DNA of 14,218 bases from Pseudomonadota bacterium (GCA_023390055.1 JAEWDP010000184.1:1-14218); one strand, 5' to 3'; counted from the stretch's first letter, positions 1 to 7,212 are shown. Made by a program: numbers and translations. The notes: generated from the sequence alone by a model not told the origin.

Positions 1-143
1 TCGTGACACTTGTGTGGTGCGGTGTCGGTTCCTTCATCCTTTACAAGATTGTTGACGTTACAGTTGGTTTGCGGGTCTCGGCGGACGCCGAGCGTCAAGG
101 TCTAGATCTCGCATCCCACGGTGAAGCAGCCTATCATTCTTAG
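1..143 (+). CDS. amtB: Ammonium channel AmtB, C-terminal end (5'-truncated by window)
   Basis: This is the 3' end of an ammonium/ammonia channel gene, read in the frame that starts at base 3 and ends at the TAG at 141-143. The 46 visible residues hold the end of the last membrane helix (residues like LVWCGVGSFILYKIVD) followed by the cytoplasmic tail GLRVSADAERQGLDLASHGE and a terminal AYHS. The tail pattern GLRVS..E..GLD...HGE.AY is characteristic of the Amt/MEP family. In this family the tail is where the PII protein GlnK docks to close the channel. The start of the gene lies outside the window, so a glnK partner upstream is expected but cannot be seen. Identification rests on the tail motif only, but that motif is specific. 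Confidence 0.92.
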   Translation, partial: VTLVWCGVGSFILYKIVDVTVGLRVSADAERQGLDLASHGEAAYHS

Positions 144-163
144 TTCATATTTGGACGCTCACC

Positions 164-189
164 ATTGCCCGGGCCCCGGCCTGGGCAAT
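164..189 (+). terminator. Hairpin after amtB, likely terminator
   Basis: A 10-base-pair stem with one G-U wobble is formed by 164-173 (ATTGCCCGGG) and 180-189 (CCTGGGCAAT) around a 6-base loop. It begins 20 bases after the amtB stop. The following bases are T-rich but not a clean T run (TTCGGTTT), so it may be a weak or Rho-assisted terminator. It separates amtB from ftsK. Confidence 0.6.
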
Positions 190-214
190 TCGGTTTAGGC
201 GACCATCGTTGTGG

Positions 215-230
215 TTAAAACGACATTAAC
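215..230 (+). promoter_or_regulatory. CtrA-type box upstream of ftsK
   Basis: Two TTAA half-sites at 215-218 and 226-229 are separated by exactly 7 bases, and the second is followed by C (TTAA-N7-TTAAC). This is the full consensus for the alphaproteobacterial cell-cycle regulator CtrA. A third TTAAC half-site lies at 241-245. The box is about 88 bases upstream of the preferred ftsK start, where a promoter would be expected. The match is seen directly. CtrA control of ftsK is inferred from the site and from CtrA's known role in division-gene expression. Confidence 0.65.
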
Positions 231-317
231 CATCCGCACGTTAACTTGCGCCCACGGTTGTGGCGTGTGACTTTGCGTGACCGCCATTTTCGAGATGTTT
301 CAACGGCGGAAAGCGTA

Positions 318-2975
318 ATGAGTAGAAGCAATTCGGCGACGATGAATAATGGTTCGACCAGGGCCATGCTGATGGCTTTTGTCGTAAAACAAGCCATGGC
401 GCTCGCCGGATTTGCAATCTTTATCGGTCTAGCACTGGCGGTTGCAGCGCTAGCGACTTGGAACGTTGCTGATCCCAGCTTTTCCTATGCAACGGACAAC
501 CAGCCAACCAATCTGCTCGGCTATTTTGGTGCTGCCTTCGCAGATCTCATGATGCAGTTCCTGGGTCTTGCCAGCCTCGTTGCCCTTCTGCCAGTCCTTG
601 CCTTTGCTTTGGCATTGATTTCGGGGCGCGATTTCAGTCGTATTCCGAAACGTCTGGCCGCATGGGGCGGTGGCACACTTTTGGCATCAGCTTCTCTGGG
701 TTGTTTTCCCGCGCCCTTTACCTGGCCAATCCCCAACGGCATCGGCGGGGTGATCGGAGATATGATCTTGCGATTGCCAGCCCTCTTTGTCGGAGCATAT
801 CCCACTGGAATGCTGGCGACCATTTTCGGCATTATATGTGCTGTCCCGGCTGCATGGTTGCTTCTTTTTGCGTCCGGTCTGGTCGGTGAGGCATTCACTG
901 ATGAAGATGAGGACTTTACGCCCGTATCAGCGCCGGTGTCCCGTTCGCGCAAGACAATGGACGATGACGACGAAGATGAAGATGGTGGTTTCGCTGGATT
1001 ACTGGCAATCGGTGCCATCGCCCACTACTGGTATATTACACAAGCGCGCCTGCGCCGGCTCTTCGGAATCAAGCCGAACAGAAGCACGTTCGATCAGCCC
1101 TATGACTTCAATGAAGATGAATTCGGCACTTTAAATGAGCCTGTGCGAAGCAAATTATCAGGGACTGGCGAGCATCGCGTGGAACCTTCGATGGATGGAA
1201 CTGTCGGCAGTGCTGGCCGACGTTCGATTATTGCACCACCTCTTATGAATGATGAAGATGGAGACGCCAGGCATCGGGATCGCCCGTCCGCGATATTGTC
1301 CGACGATGAAGATGCTCCATTCGTCGCAAGTCGGCGCAACGTTTCCTCGGAAGGTCGTACTGTTACCCAAACCCGTGTCGCCGCCCCGCCTCAGGCCGCC
1401 AAACCGGGTTCCAGGGTCGCAAGAGATGCGCAAGCTTCATTTATCGACCCGGAAGGCTTTCAGCTTCCGTCAGTTCATCTTCTTGCCGAACCAAAAGCGA
1501 TTGTCCGAGATGCTACGTTATCTGCTGACGCGCTGGAACAAAACGCACGTATGCTTGAAGGTGTGCTCGAGGACTTTGGTGTCAAGGGTGAAATCATCCA
1601 TGTCCGTCCTGGGCCAGTTGTTACCCTATACGAGCTCGAACCGGCACCTGGCATCAAATCCTCGCGCGTTATAGGCCTTGCGGATGACATTGCCCGTTCG
1701 ATGAGTGCCATTGCCGCACGCGTTGCCGTCGTTCCGGGACGCAATGCGATTGGTATCGAACTGCCAAATCGTACCCGTGAGACTGTCTATCTGCGTGAGA
1801 TGATTGGCAGCAGGGATTTCGAGAGCAGTAAAGCAAAACTTTCCATGGCGTTGGGCAAGACGATTGGTGGTGAACCTGTCGTTGCAGATCTGGCGAAGAT
1901 GCCACACCTTCTGGTCGCGGGAACCACCGGGTCAGGCAAGTCGGTTGCTATCAACACGATGATCCTGTCACTGCTCTATCGGCACTCTCCCGAGAAGTGC
2001 CGTTTGATCATGATTGATCCCAAGATGCTGGAACTGTCTGTGTATGATGGCATTCCACACCTTTTGTCTCCTGTGGTCACCGACCCGAAAAAGGCTGTTG
2101 TCGCGCTCAAGTGGACTGTCCGAGAGATGGAAGAGCGATACAAGAAGATGTCGAAGATTGGTGTGCGCAATATTGATGGCTTCAACAGTCGCGTCGAGCA
2201 AGCACTGGCCAAGGGTGACGTCCTGACACGTACGGTGCAAACGGGATTTGACCGGGAAACAGGAGAAGCTATCTACGAGACAGAAGAATTCGATCTGCAG
2301 CCAATGCCATATATCGTCGTTATTATCGATGAGATGGCTGACCTGATGATGGTAGCCGGGAAGGATATTGAAGGGGCTGTCCAGCGCCTGGCGCAAATGG
2401 CTCGCGCTGCCGGAATCCATGTCATCATGGCCACGCAGCGCCCATCGGTCGATGTTATTACAGGTACGATCAAGGCAAACTTCCCGACACGAATTTCTTT
2501 CCAGGTGACATCGAAAATCGATAGCCGGACAATTCTTGGAGAGCAGGGAGCAGAACAGCTGCTCGGTATGGGCGACATGCTGTACATGGCTGGAGGTGGC
2601 CGCATTCAGCGTGTCCATGGTCCGTTTGTATCGGATACCGAAGTTGAAGAGATTGTTGCCTATCTGAAGACACAGGGAGCACCGCAGTATCTCGATGCCA
2701 TTACGGTGGATGATGAAGAAGATATAGATGGTGGTGGTCCAGCAGGAACTGGAAATCTGGCGGATTCAGATGATCCCTACGACCAGGCGGTCGCGATTGT
2801 GCTCAGAGACGGGAAGGCTTCGACCTCATACATTCAACGGCGTCTCGGAATTGGCTACAATCGGGCAGCTTCGCTTATCGAGCGCATGGAGCAAGAGGGA
2901 GTTATCAGCCCCGCAAACCATGCTGGAAAGCGCGAAATTCTGGTGCCGACGGAAGCTGATATCCTGGAACGCTAA
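318..2975 (+). CDS. ftsK: DNA translocase FtsK
   Basis: This 885-residue septal ATPase pumps DNA at the division site and helps resolve chromosome dimers at dif with XerCD. The N-terminal domain shows four membrane segments (about residues 27-48, 78-102, 116-133 and 164-188). A long acidic, poorly conserved linker follows, with Asp/Glu runs near 195-225. The motor domain has Walker A GTTGSGKS at 535-542 and Walker B ending IIDEMAD with D671-E672. The C-terminal gamma winged helix, which reads KOPS polarity sites, begins near residue 818. The ATG at 318 is preferred because GGCGGAAAG lies just upstream and rhizobial FtsK proteins start MSRSNS. The frame stays open upstream to a TTG at 246, but that start would fall at the third TTAAC half-site of the CtrA-type region. 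The linker is shorter than in E. coli FtsK, as is usual in alphaproteobacteria. Confidence 0.98.
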   Translation: MSRSNSATMNNGSTRAMLMAFVVKQAMALAGFAIFIGLALAVAALATWNVADPSFSYATDNQPTNLLGYFGAAFADLMMQFLGLASLVALLPVLAFALALISGRDFSRIPKRLAAWGGGTLLASASLGCFPAPFTWPIPNGIGGVIGDMILRLPALFVGAYPTGMLATIFGIICAVPAAWLLLFASGLVGEAFTDEDEDFTPVSAPVSRSRKTMDDDDEDEDGGFAGLLAIGAIAHYWYITQARLRRLFGIKPNRSTFDQPYDFNEDEFGTLNEPVRSKLSGTGEHRVEPSMDGTVGSAGRRSIIAPPLMNDEDGDARHRDRPSAILSDDEDAPFVASRRNVSSEGRTVTQTRVAAPPQAAKPGSRVARDAQASFIDPEGFQLPSVHLLAEPKAIVRDATLSADALEQNARMLEGVLEDFGVKGEIIHVRPGPVVTLYELEPAPGIKSSRVIGLADDIARSMSAIAARVAVVPGRNAIGIELPNRTRETVYLREMIGSRDFESSKAKLSMALGKTIGGEPVVADLAKMPHLLVAGTTGSGKSVAINTMILSLLYRHSPEKCRLIMIDPKMLELSVYDGIPHLLSPVVTDPKKAVVALKWTVREMEERYKKMSKIGVRNIDGFNSRVEQALAKGDVLTRTVQTGFDRETGEAIYETEEFDLQPMPYIVVIIDEMADLMMVAGKDIEGAVQRLAQMARAAGIHVIMATQRPSVDVITGTIKANFPTRISFQVTSKIDSRTILGEQGAEQLLGMGDMLYMAGGGRIQRVHGPFVSDTEVEEIVAYLKTQGAPQYLDAITVDDEEDIDGGGPAGTGNLADSDDPYDQAVAIVLRDGKASTSYIQRRLGIGYNRAASLIERMEQEGVISPANHAGKREILVPTEADILER

Positions 2976-3593
2976 CGTCGTCAGGTTTGTGGCCATTAAG
3001 CTGCCGCCTTTTAACATCAGGAAGCGGTGGAGCAGGAGATAAAGCCACTCCCCTGAAGGACCGGCTTGCTTCAAGCTTCTTAAATCTCAAAGCCCGTTTG
3101 ACCAGGGCCAGGTATCAGAGAAGGGCATTGTTGACGATGTCTATGTTGGAAAGCAGGCGCATGGGCGAACCGGGAATGCTTCGCCAGTTGCGGGCTTTTG
3201 AAGATCGTGTTGTACAGCCGTTTCAGGGGTGGGTCCGAAATGGCCGCGATCAGGCGGCCGCTATCCAGCATGCTCGAAGAGATAATGGTGGGGCCGCCAG
3301 CCTCACAGTCGACACTGCTGTTTATAGTGACGCTGCGTGCGGTGTCAGCAATCGGAGCGACTTGGCCAGGGCCGCCGTGCTCAATGCAATAAGCACGCAA
3401 CCCATATCGGCCGGCTCAATATCCGGCCCGCCGGCCCGCTCAGTATCCACGCCCGAGATCACAATCCAGGGTGTTGTCCACAAGCATTGCCGTGTGCTCA
3501 GTCTTGCCGACGGCTACGCCTACTACCAGCAACCGAAAGGGAGCGGCATTTCTTCCCCGGACTAAAGGACGGGGGCTCCATGCCGAATATTCC
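2976..3593. other. Long gap between ftsK and lolA with no supported gene
   Basis: About 620 bases without a convincing gene. The plus strand has a stop-free frame from a TTG at 2987 to 3565 (192 codons). It uses many AGG, AGA and TTA codons, has no ribosome binding site, and shows no domain that I recognise. The minus strand has overlapping open frames of about 80-106 codons that are equally unrecognisable. An imperfect direct repeat (GCTCAATATCC at 3414-3424 and GCTCAGTATCC at 3438-3448, 24 bases apart) lies in a GC-rich patch. No clear terminator follows ftsK; only a weak 5-base-pair hairpin is seen near 3065-3080. It may be a decayed gene, but no parent family could be named. Confidence 0.4.
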
Positions 3594-4244
3594 ATGACCA
3601 AGACAACCTGTTCCCCGCCGCCTTGCCCTATTAGTCGCAGATCCTTTTCTGCCGGATTGCTTGGCCTAGCCGTATCGGCTGTGGCCCCCACTGTATCCGT
3701 GGCCCAAGGGGCAGCGGGCTCCCCTGCTGCGCAAAGGATTGCCGACCATTTCTCATCAGTGAAGACAATGATGGGCGAGTTCGTGCAGTTTGGGCCGCGT
3801 GGGGAACAGACTGGCGGTAAATTTTATATTGAACGACCTGGAAAGCTGCGATTCAATTTCGAAGACCCTTCGCCGATACGTGTGATCGCTGATGGAAAGA
3901 ATGTCGTTATCGGCAATCTCAAATTAAAGACTTGGGATCTCTATCCGCTATCCAAGACTCCGTTAAGTCTGTTGTTATCCAATCGTATCGACCTCTCGGA
4001 CCAGATGGTCAGAAATGTTCGCGAAGAGCCGGATCTGACCACGATAGTACTTGGAAACAAGACCATATTTGGCGATTCTACCATCACCATGATGTTTGAT
4101 TCCAAAACATTTGAGCTTCGCCAGTGGACGATTACCGATGCCCAAAACAAGGACACCTCTGTAATGATCTACAACGTCAAGAACGGCGTAGGCTTTGATG
4201 AGCGGGTATTTCGAATACCTTATGATGAAGTGCGCAAGCTTTGA
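3594..4244 (+). CDS. lolA: Outer-membrane lipoprotein carrier protein LolA
   Basis: This 216-residue periplasmic chaperone accepts lipoproteins from the LolCDE complex and carries them to the outer membrane. It has an N-terminal signal sequence with a twin-arginine pair (SRRSF, residues 14-18), a hydrophobic stretch to about residue 35, and a plausible signal-peptidase site after SVA. The mature part has the LolA beta-barrel pattern: an early segment like VKTMMGEFVQFGPRGEQTGG, then KFYIERPGKLRFNFEDP, a VIADGKNVVIGN strand and the late VGFDERVFRIP strand. The ATG at 3594 puts the signal sequence at the N-terminus. No good Shine-Dalgarno sequence lies close to it (a GGGGG is 18 bases upstream), so the start is the weak point. 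The order ftsK-lolA-xthA is common in rhizobia. An intrinsic terminator follows 9 bases after the stop. Confidence 0.9.
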   Translation: MTKTTCSPPPCPISRRSFSAGLLGLAVSAVAPTVSVAQGAAGSPAAQRIADHFSSVKTMMGEFVQFGPRGEQTGGKFYIERPGKLRFNFEDPSPIRVIADGKNVVIGNLKLKTWDLYPLSKTPLSLLLSNRIDLSDQMVRNVREEPDLTTIVLGNKTIFGDSTITMMFDSKTFELRQWTITDAQNKDTSVMIYNVKNGVGFDERVFRIPYDEVRKL

Positions 4245-4253
4245 GTTGTGCAG

Positions 4254-4277
4254 GCGCCGGCAAACCGGCGCTTTTTT
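4254..4277 (+). terminator. Intrinsic terminator of lolA
   Basis: A perfect 7-base-pair GC stem (GCGCCGG at 4254-4260 and CCGGCGC at 4265-4271) with loop CAAA is followed directly by six T residues (4272-4277). It starts 9 bases after the lolA stop and separates lolA from xthA. Confidence 0.93.
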
Positions 4278-4333
4278 GCTTTCCGCCATACTAGAAAGTT
4301 CCTAAACCTCGGGCACTTGCCAGAGGGACAGGA

Positions 4334-5134
4334 ATGACATTCTCCATTACCACTTGGAATATCAATTCGGTGCGGCTTCGTATGCCCATCATTGAGCAGT
4401 TTATTGTTCGCCACCAGCCGGATATCTTATGCCTACAGGAGATCAAGTGCCAAGAGCACGAGTTTCCACTGCAGCCTCTTAGGGATCTCGGATATCAGCA
4501 CATCATCATCCATGGCCAGAAAGGCTATCATGGTGTTGCGATTGCTTCCCGATTGCCTCTCGCAGAAGACCACCGTCAAAACTATTGCGGGATGGGCGAC
4601 GCCCGGCACATATCGGCAATCTTCGAGCGGGGCACTCACCGGATCCGGCTGCATAATTTTTACGTGCCGGCTGGAGGCGATGAGCCCGACAGGACAATCA
4701 ATCCAAAGTTCGGACACAAGCTGGACTTCATTGAGGAAATGAAAACGCTTCGGGCGGACGCTCCTGGCTTTTCATCAATCCTTGTCGGTGATCTCAATAT
4801 TGCTCCCCTGGAAAACGATGTTTGGTCGCACAAGCAACTTCTCAAGATTGTCAGTCACACCCCGGTCGAAACAGACGGGCTTAAAGAGGTTATTGAAAAG
4901 GGTAACTGGCTAGATCTGATGCGTCTGCACACACCCGAGCCGGAGAAAATCTATACATGGTGGAGTTATCGAGCAAAAGATTGGGAGGCGGCCAACAGAG
5001 GCCGTAGGCTTGACCACATCTGGGGATCCGCTGAACTTGGGCCATTTCTTACCAGGATCGAAGTGCTCAGGGAGGCACGCGGTTGGAACAAGCCGTCGGA
5101 CCATGTCCCAGTGACCGCAACGTTCTCCTTCTGA
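4334..5134 (+). CDS. xthA: Exodeoxyribonuclease III (AP endonuclease XthA)
   Basis: A 266-residue Mg2+-dependent nuclease of the exonuclease-endonuclease-phosphatase fold. It cuts DNA 5' of abasic sites and acts as a 3'-5' exonuclease in base-excision repair. The family motifs are visible in order: WNINS with N9, LQEIK with metal-binding E36, the NFYVPAGGD segment, GDLN with D153 and N155, the RRLDHIW segment, and the catalytic SDHVP with D256 and H257. Length and motif spacing are normal for the family. The start is supported by GAGGGACAGGA immediately upstream. It lies behind the lolA terminator, so it probably has its own promoter. It converges on the minus-strand gene ending at 5152, with 17 bases between the stops and no hairpin visible there. 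Confidence 0.97.
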   Translation: MTFSITTWNINSVRLRMPIIEQFIVRHQPDILCLQEIKCQEHEFPLQPLRDLGYQHIIIHGQKGYHGVAIASRLPLAEDHRQNYCGMGDARHISAIFERGTHRIRLHNFYVPAGGDEPDRTINPKFGHKLDFIEEMKTLRADAPGFSSILVGDLNIAPLENDVWSHKQLLKIVSHTPVETDGLKEVIEKGNWLDLMRLHTPEPEKIYTWWSYRAKDWEAANRGRRLDHIWGSAELGPFLTRIEVLREARGWNKPSDHVPVTATFSF

Positions 5135-5151
5135 CGCAAGCGACTGTGCTT

Positions 5152-5604
5152 TCAAGTAAAGCGATGTTGCAGATTTGTCGCAGCCTTTGCCATCGCGACG
5201 ATATTGTCGCGAATACGCCCTTCTACCAACCGGCCGACCTCGGGATATTCTTCAAGGAGACGGTGGAAGAGGGTGCGTGTGACCCGCAGCACCTCGGCGT
5301 CTTCAACGGCTATTGCGGTAAATTTTCGCTCCACCATCGTTACAAGCGCCAGCTCTGAAAGTAGCGTCCCCGGTACGGCAACATCCCGCAGACGCGCCAC
5401 ACTCTTGTCGGCGGAATAGAGTTCGAAGGTACCGCTAGCAACAACAAAGGCGCATTCAGCGGGAGAACCTTCTCGAAAAAGCTCCTGTCCTGCCGCCACA
5501 GCCCGGCGCTCAGCTCCAAAGGCAAGCAGTCGCAACTGATCCTGTTCGAGTTCCCGAAACAGTGTAACCTGAGAGAGAAGACGGATGTCGTCGTGCAGAG
5601 CCAT
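5152..5604 (-). CDS. Stand-alone cyclic-nucleotide-binding domain protein, partner of CenR-type regulator
   Basis: A 150-residue soluble protein made of a single CRP-like cyclic-nucleotide-binding domain (about residues 14-130), with no helix-turn-helix or other output domain. The phosphate-binding cassette reads LLSELALV...ERKFTA. The ribose-contacting glutamate (E84) and phosphate-contacting arginine (R93) are present at the usual spacing, but the normal glycine before the glutamate is a serine (S83). Its ATG lies only 2 bases after the stop of the upstream response regulator gene, so the two are almost certainly cotranscribed and translationally coupled. As I recall, the Brucella otpR locus also has a gene described as a cAMP-dependent kinase regulatory-subunit-like protein beside the regulator. 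Ligand and target are unknown here. A role in the CenR pathway is inferred from linkage only. Confidence 0.85.
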   Translation of the reverse strand: MALHDDIRLLSQVTLFRELEQDQLRLLAFGAERRAVAAGQELFREGSPAECAFVVASGTFELYSADKSVARLRDVAVPGTLLSELALVTMVERKFTAIAVEDAEVLRVTRTLFHRLLEEYPEVGRLVEGRIRDNIVAMAKAATNLQHRFT

Positions 5605-5606
5605 TG

Positions 5607-6290
5607 TTAGGGTACGATCTTGTATCCACCGTTCTCGGTCACGAGAATTTCGGCATTGGAGGGGTCGCGTTCAATCTTCTGACGGAGCCGGTAGACATGT
5701 GTTTCCAAGGTGTGGGTTGTCACCCCTGAATTATAGCCCCACACCTCCTCAAGAAGTATGTCACGTGTGACGACCTTTTGACCAGCACGATAGAGATAAC
5801 GGATGATTGCTGCCTCTTTTTCGGTGAGGCGAATCTTCTTTCCATCTTCTGTTGTCAAAAGCTTCTGGCTTGGTTTGAAAATGTAAGGGCCAACCGAGAA
5901 TGTAGCATCTTCACTCTGTTCGTACTGGCGCAACTGCGCGCGTACTCGGGCCAGAAGAACGGCGAAACGAAACGGTTTGGTTATATAGTCATTTGCGCCG
6001 GCCTCCAGGCCGAGGATGGTGTCTGAATCAGTATCATGCCCGGTCAACATGATGATCGGGGCCCTGAAGCCATTCTTGCGTAATAACTTTACGGCCTCAC
6101 GGCCGTCCATATCGGGTAGACCAACGTCCATGATCAGCAGATCGACCTGACTCGACTTCGCCGTCTGCATGGCTTTGGCTGCTGTTGCTTCCTGCAAGAG
6201 TGAAAACTCCTCATACAGGGAAAGCTGCTCCAACAGGGTCTCCCGCAGGTCATCGTCATCATCAACAAGCAAAATCGTGCGAGCTGCCAT
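5607..6290 (-). CDS. cenR: OmpR-family response regulator, CenR/OtpR type
   Basis: A 227-residue two-component response regulator. The receiver domain (about 1-120) has the acidic pocket D10-D14, phosphoacceptor D55 in LLIMDVGLPDMDG, T83 and K105, all normal. The C-terminal OmpR-type winged helix (about 130-225) includes IRLTEKEAAIIRYLYRAG, EVWGYNSGVTTHTLETHVY and a terminal ENGGYKIVP. The YEEF segment and TTHTLETHVYRLRQKIE pattern match the alphaproteobacterial CenR group, named OtpR in Brucella, which controls cell-envelope integrity. No histidine kinase is encoded next to it, as expected for this regulator. The start has AGAGG 9 bases upstream. It is the first gene of a two-gene unit and is divergent from an L,D-transpeptidase. 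Assignment to CenR is from remembered family sequences; the OmpR-family call is certain. Confidence 0.88.
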   Translation of the reverse strand: MAARTILLVDDDDDLRETLLEQLSLYEEFSLLQEATAAKAMQTAKSSQVDLLIMDVGLPDMDGREAVKLLRKNGFRAPIIMLTGHDTDSDTILGLEAGANDYITKPFRFAVLLARVRAQLRQYEQSEDATFSVGPYIFKPSQKLLTTEDGKKIRLTEKEAAIIRYLYRAGQKVVTRDILLEEVWGYNSGVTTHTLETHVYRLRQKIERDPSNAEILVTENGGYKIVP

Positions 6291-6324
6291 ATGTTCTTGC
6301 CTCTTGTTCTGCCTGGACCTTTAT

Positions 6325-6364
6325 CTCTTGTATAGCACAAGAGGGCAACTGGTTCAGGCAACTG
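6325..6364 (-). promoter_or_regulatory. Candidate cenR promoter with operator-like repeats
   Basis: On the minus strand a -10-like TATACA occupies 6334-6329, about 40 bases before the cenR start. Just upstream of it are two direct copies of CAGTTGCC (GGCAACTG on the plus strand at 6344-6351 and 6357-6364, 13 bases apart), covering the -35 position. A 7-base-pair inverted repeat (CTCTTGT at 6325-6331, ACAAGAG at 6337-6343) straddles the -10. OmpR-family regulators usually bind tandem repeats, so autoregulation is possible. This is inference from layout; no -35 consensus is present. Confidence 0.45.
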
Positions 6365-6430
6365 ATCTAAGTTGCATCATGCAATGAATTCAAACCAAAT
6401 CTACCTCTAGGTAAGAATTCGTGAGGAAAG

Positions 6431-6979
6431 ATGGCCGATTTGCGAAGGAGCAGACATATACACGCAAATGTTGTCACCGTCAGGGCTGCACCCGGGGACC
6501 GTTCGCGTGCTACCGTATCGCTGGGCGGAATTACAGTTTTGGCGGCGCTTGGACGCTCCGGACGGACTGCCATCAAGCGAGAAGGTGACGGGGCGACGCC
6601 GATTGGCAATATGCGGCTACTTTACGGTTTTGTCCGCAGAGACCGGATGAGGGTGCTGAAAACGGCATTGCCGATGCGACGAATTTCATGGAACATGTTG
6701 TGGTGTGACCAACCAACGCATCCGAGCTACAACCGGCTTGTCCGTGCGCCCTGCAACCAAAGTCATGAGAAGATGATGCGTCAGGATGGCCTCTATGATA
6801 TCTGCCTTGTCCTCGACTGGAATATAACATCGCGCAGCCGGAACCGTGGATCTGCGATCTTTTTTCACCTGATCAGGCCGGGTTACAAACCAACCGAGGG
6901 ATGCATCGCGGTCAATTATAGAGATATGCAGAGGCTGATCAGGTTCATGTGCCGCGGTACCGTCGTGCGGGTACTCTGA
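6431..6979 (+). CDS. L,D-transpeptidase family protein (YkuD domain), no signal peptide
   Basis: A 182-residue protein of the YkuD/ErfK catalytic family, which makes or edits 3-3 peptidoglycan crosslinks or attaches proteins to peptidoglycan. The active-site signature is visible: a histidine in SAIFFHLIRPGY (H146) and the nucleophile in PTEGCIAV (C158). The TEGC form replaces the usual SHGC and is typical of the subgroup related to COG3786. Before it lie GDGATPIG and a substrate-groove region. No signal peptide or membrane segment is visible, which is odd for a cell-wall enzyme, though common in this subgroup. The start has GAGGAAAG immediately upstream. It is transcribed divergently from the CenR-type regulator, with 140 bases between starts, which suggests shared envelope-related regulation. 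The exact substrate is unknown. Confidence 0.86.
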   Translation: MADLRRSRHIHANVVTVRAAPGDRSRATVSLGGITVLAALGRSGRTAIKREGDGATPIGNMRLLYGFVRRDRMRVLKTALPMRRISWNMLWCDQPTHPSYNRLVRAPCNQSHEKMMRQDGLYDICLVLDWNITSRSRNRGSAIFFHLIRPGYKPTEGCIAVNYRDMQRLIRFMCRGTVVRVL

Positions 6980-7067
6980 CAGGCACGCTTGCTTGTTTGG
7001 AGCTTGCGATTAGATAGTGGTTTCTGGGATGTTTGGTTGTGCTTTCACGGCCAGATGACCGACTTCA

Positions 7068-7101
7068 GCACTCCTGCCAGTGAAAATACCGGCAGGAGTG
7101 C
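7068..7101. terminator. Hairpin between the transpeptidase and leuC, possible bidirectional terminator
   Basis: A perfect 11-base-pair stem (GCACTCCTGCC at 7068-7078, GGCAGGAGTGC at 7091-7101) with a 12-base loop lies between two convergent genes. On the plus strand it is followed by TTGTT, and on the minus strand there is no T run, so termination is more plausible for the transpeptidase gene. The rest of the 233-base gap holds only a small palindrome at 7165-7180 (ATCCATA, 2 bases, TATGGAT). Confidence 0.6.
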
Positions 7102-7212
7102 TTGTTCCAAATAGGCAGGTTATCCGATTTCCCCTTACAGCAACGACAGGCGGTAGATCTCAAAATCCATAACTATGGATATACGCCGGCTACTGTCGCC
7201 GCGCCAAGATTT

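Noticed and set aside
246..317. TTG-initiated N-terminal extension of FtsK (24 residues)
   Set aside because: It begins at the third TTAAC half-site of the CtrA-type region, lacks a ribosome binding site, and the ATG at 318 has a good one and gives the family N-terminus.
521..1018. 165-codon minus-strand open frame inside ftsK
   Set aside because: It is a serine/alanine-rich shadow of the ftsK membrane and acidic-linker region; the plus frame has clear FtsK homology.
1968..2618. 216-codon minus-strand open frame inside ftsK
   Set aside because: It lies opposite the highly conserved FtsK motor domain and shows no domain signature of its own.
2987..3565. 192-codon plus-strand frame after ftsK
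   Set aside because: Not called as a gene: TTG start, no ribosome binding site, atypical codons and no recognisable homology. Kept only as an unexplained gap.
3580..3597. ATG at 3580 encoding a five-residue peptide (MPNIP) that overlaps the lolA start as ATGA
   Set aside because: A leader peptide is possible, but the overlap is explained by chance and there is no other support.
6372..6384. Palindrome TTGCAT-C-ATGCAA and two GAATTC sites in the cenR-transpeptidase gap
   Set aside because: Short and common by chance; less well placed than the repeats at 6325-6364.
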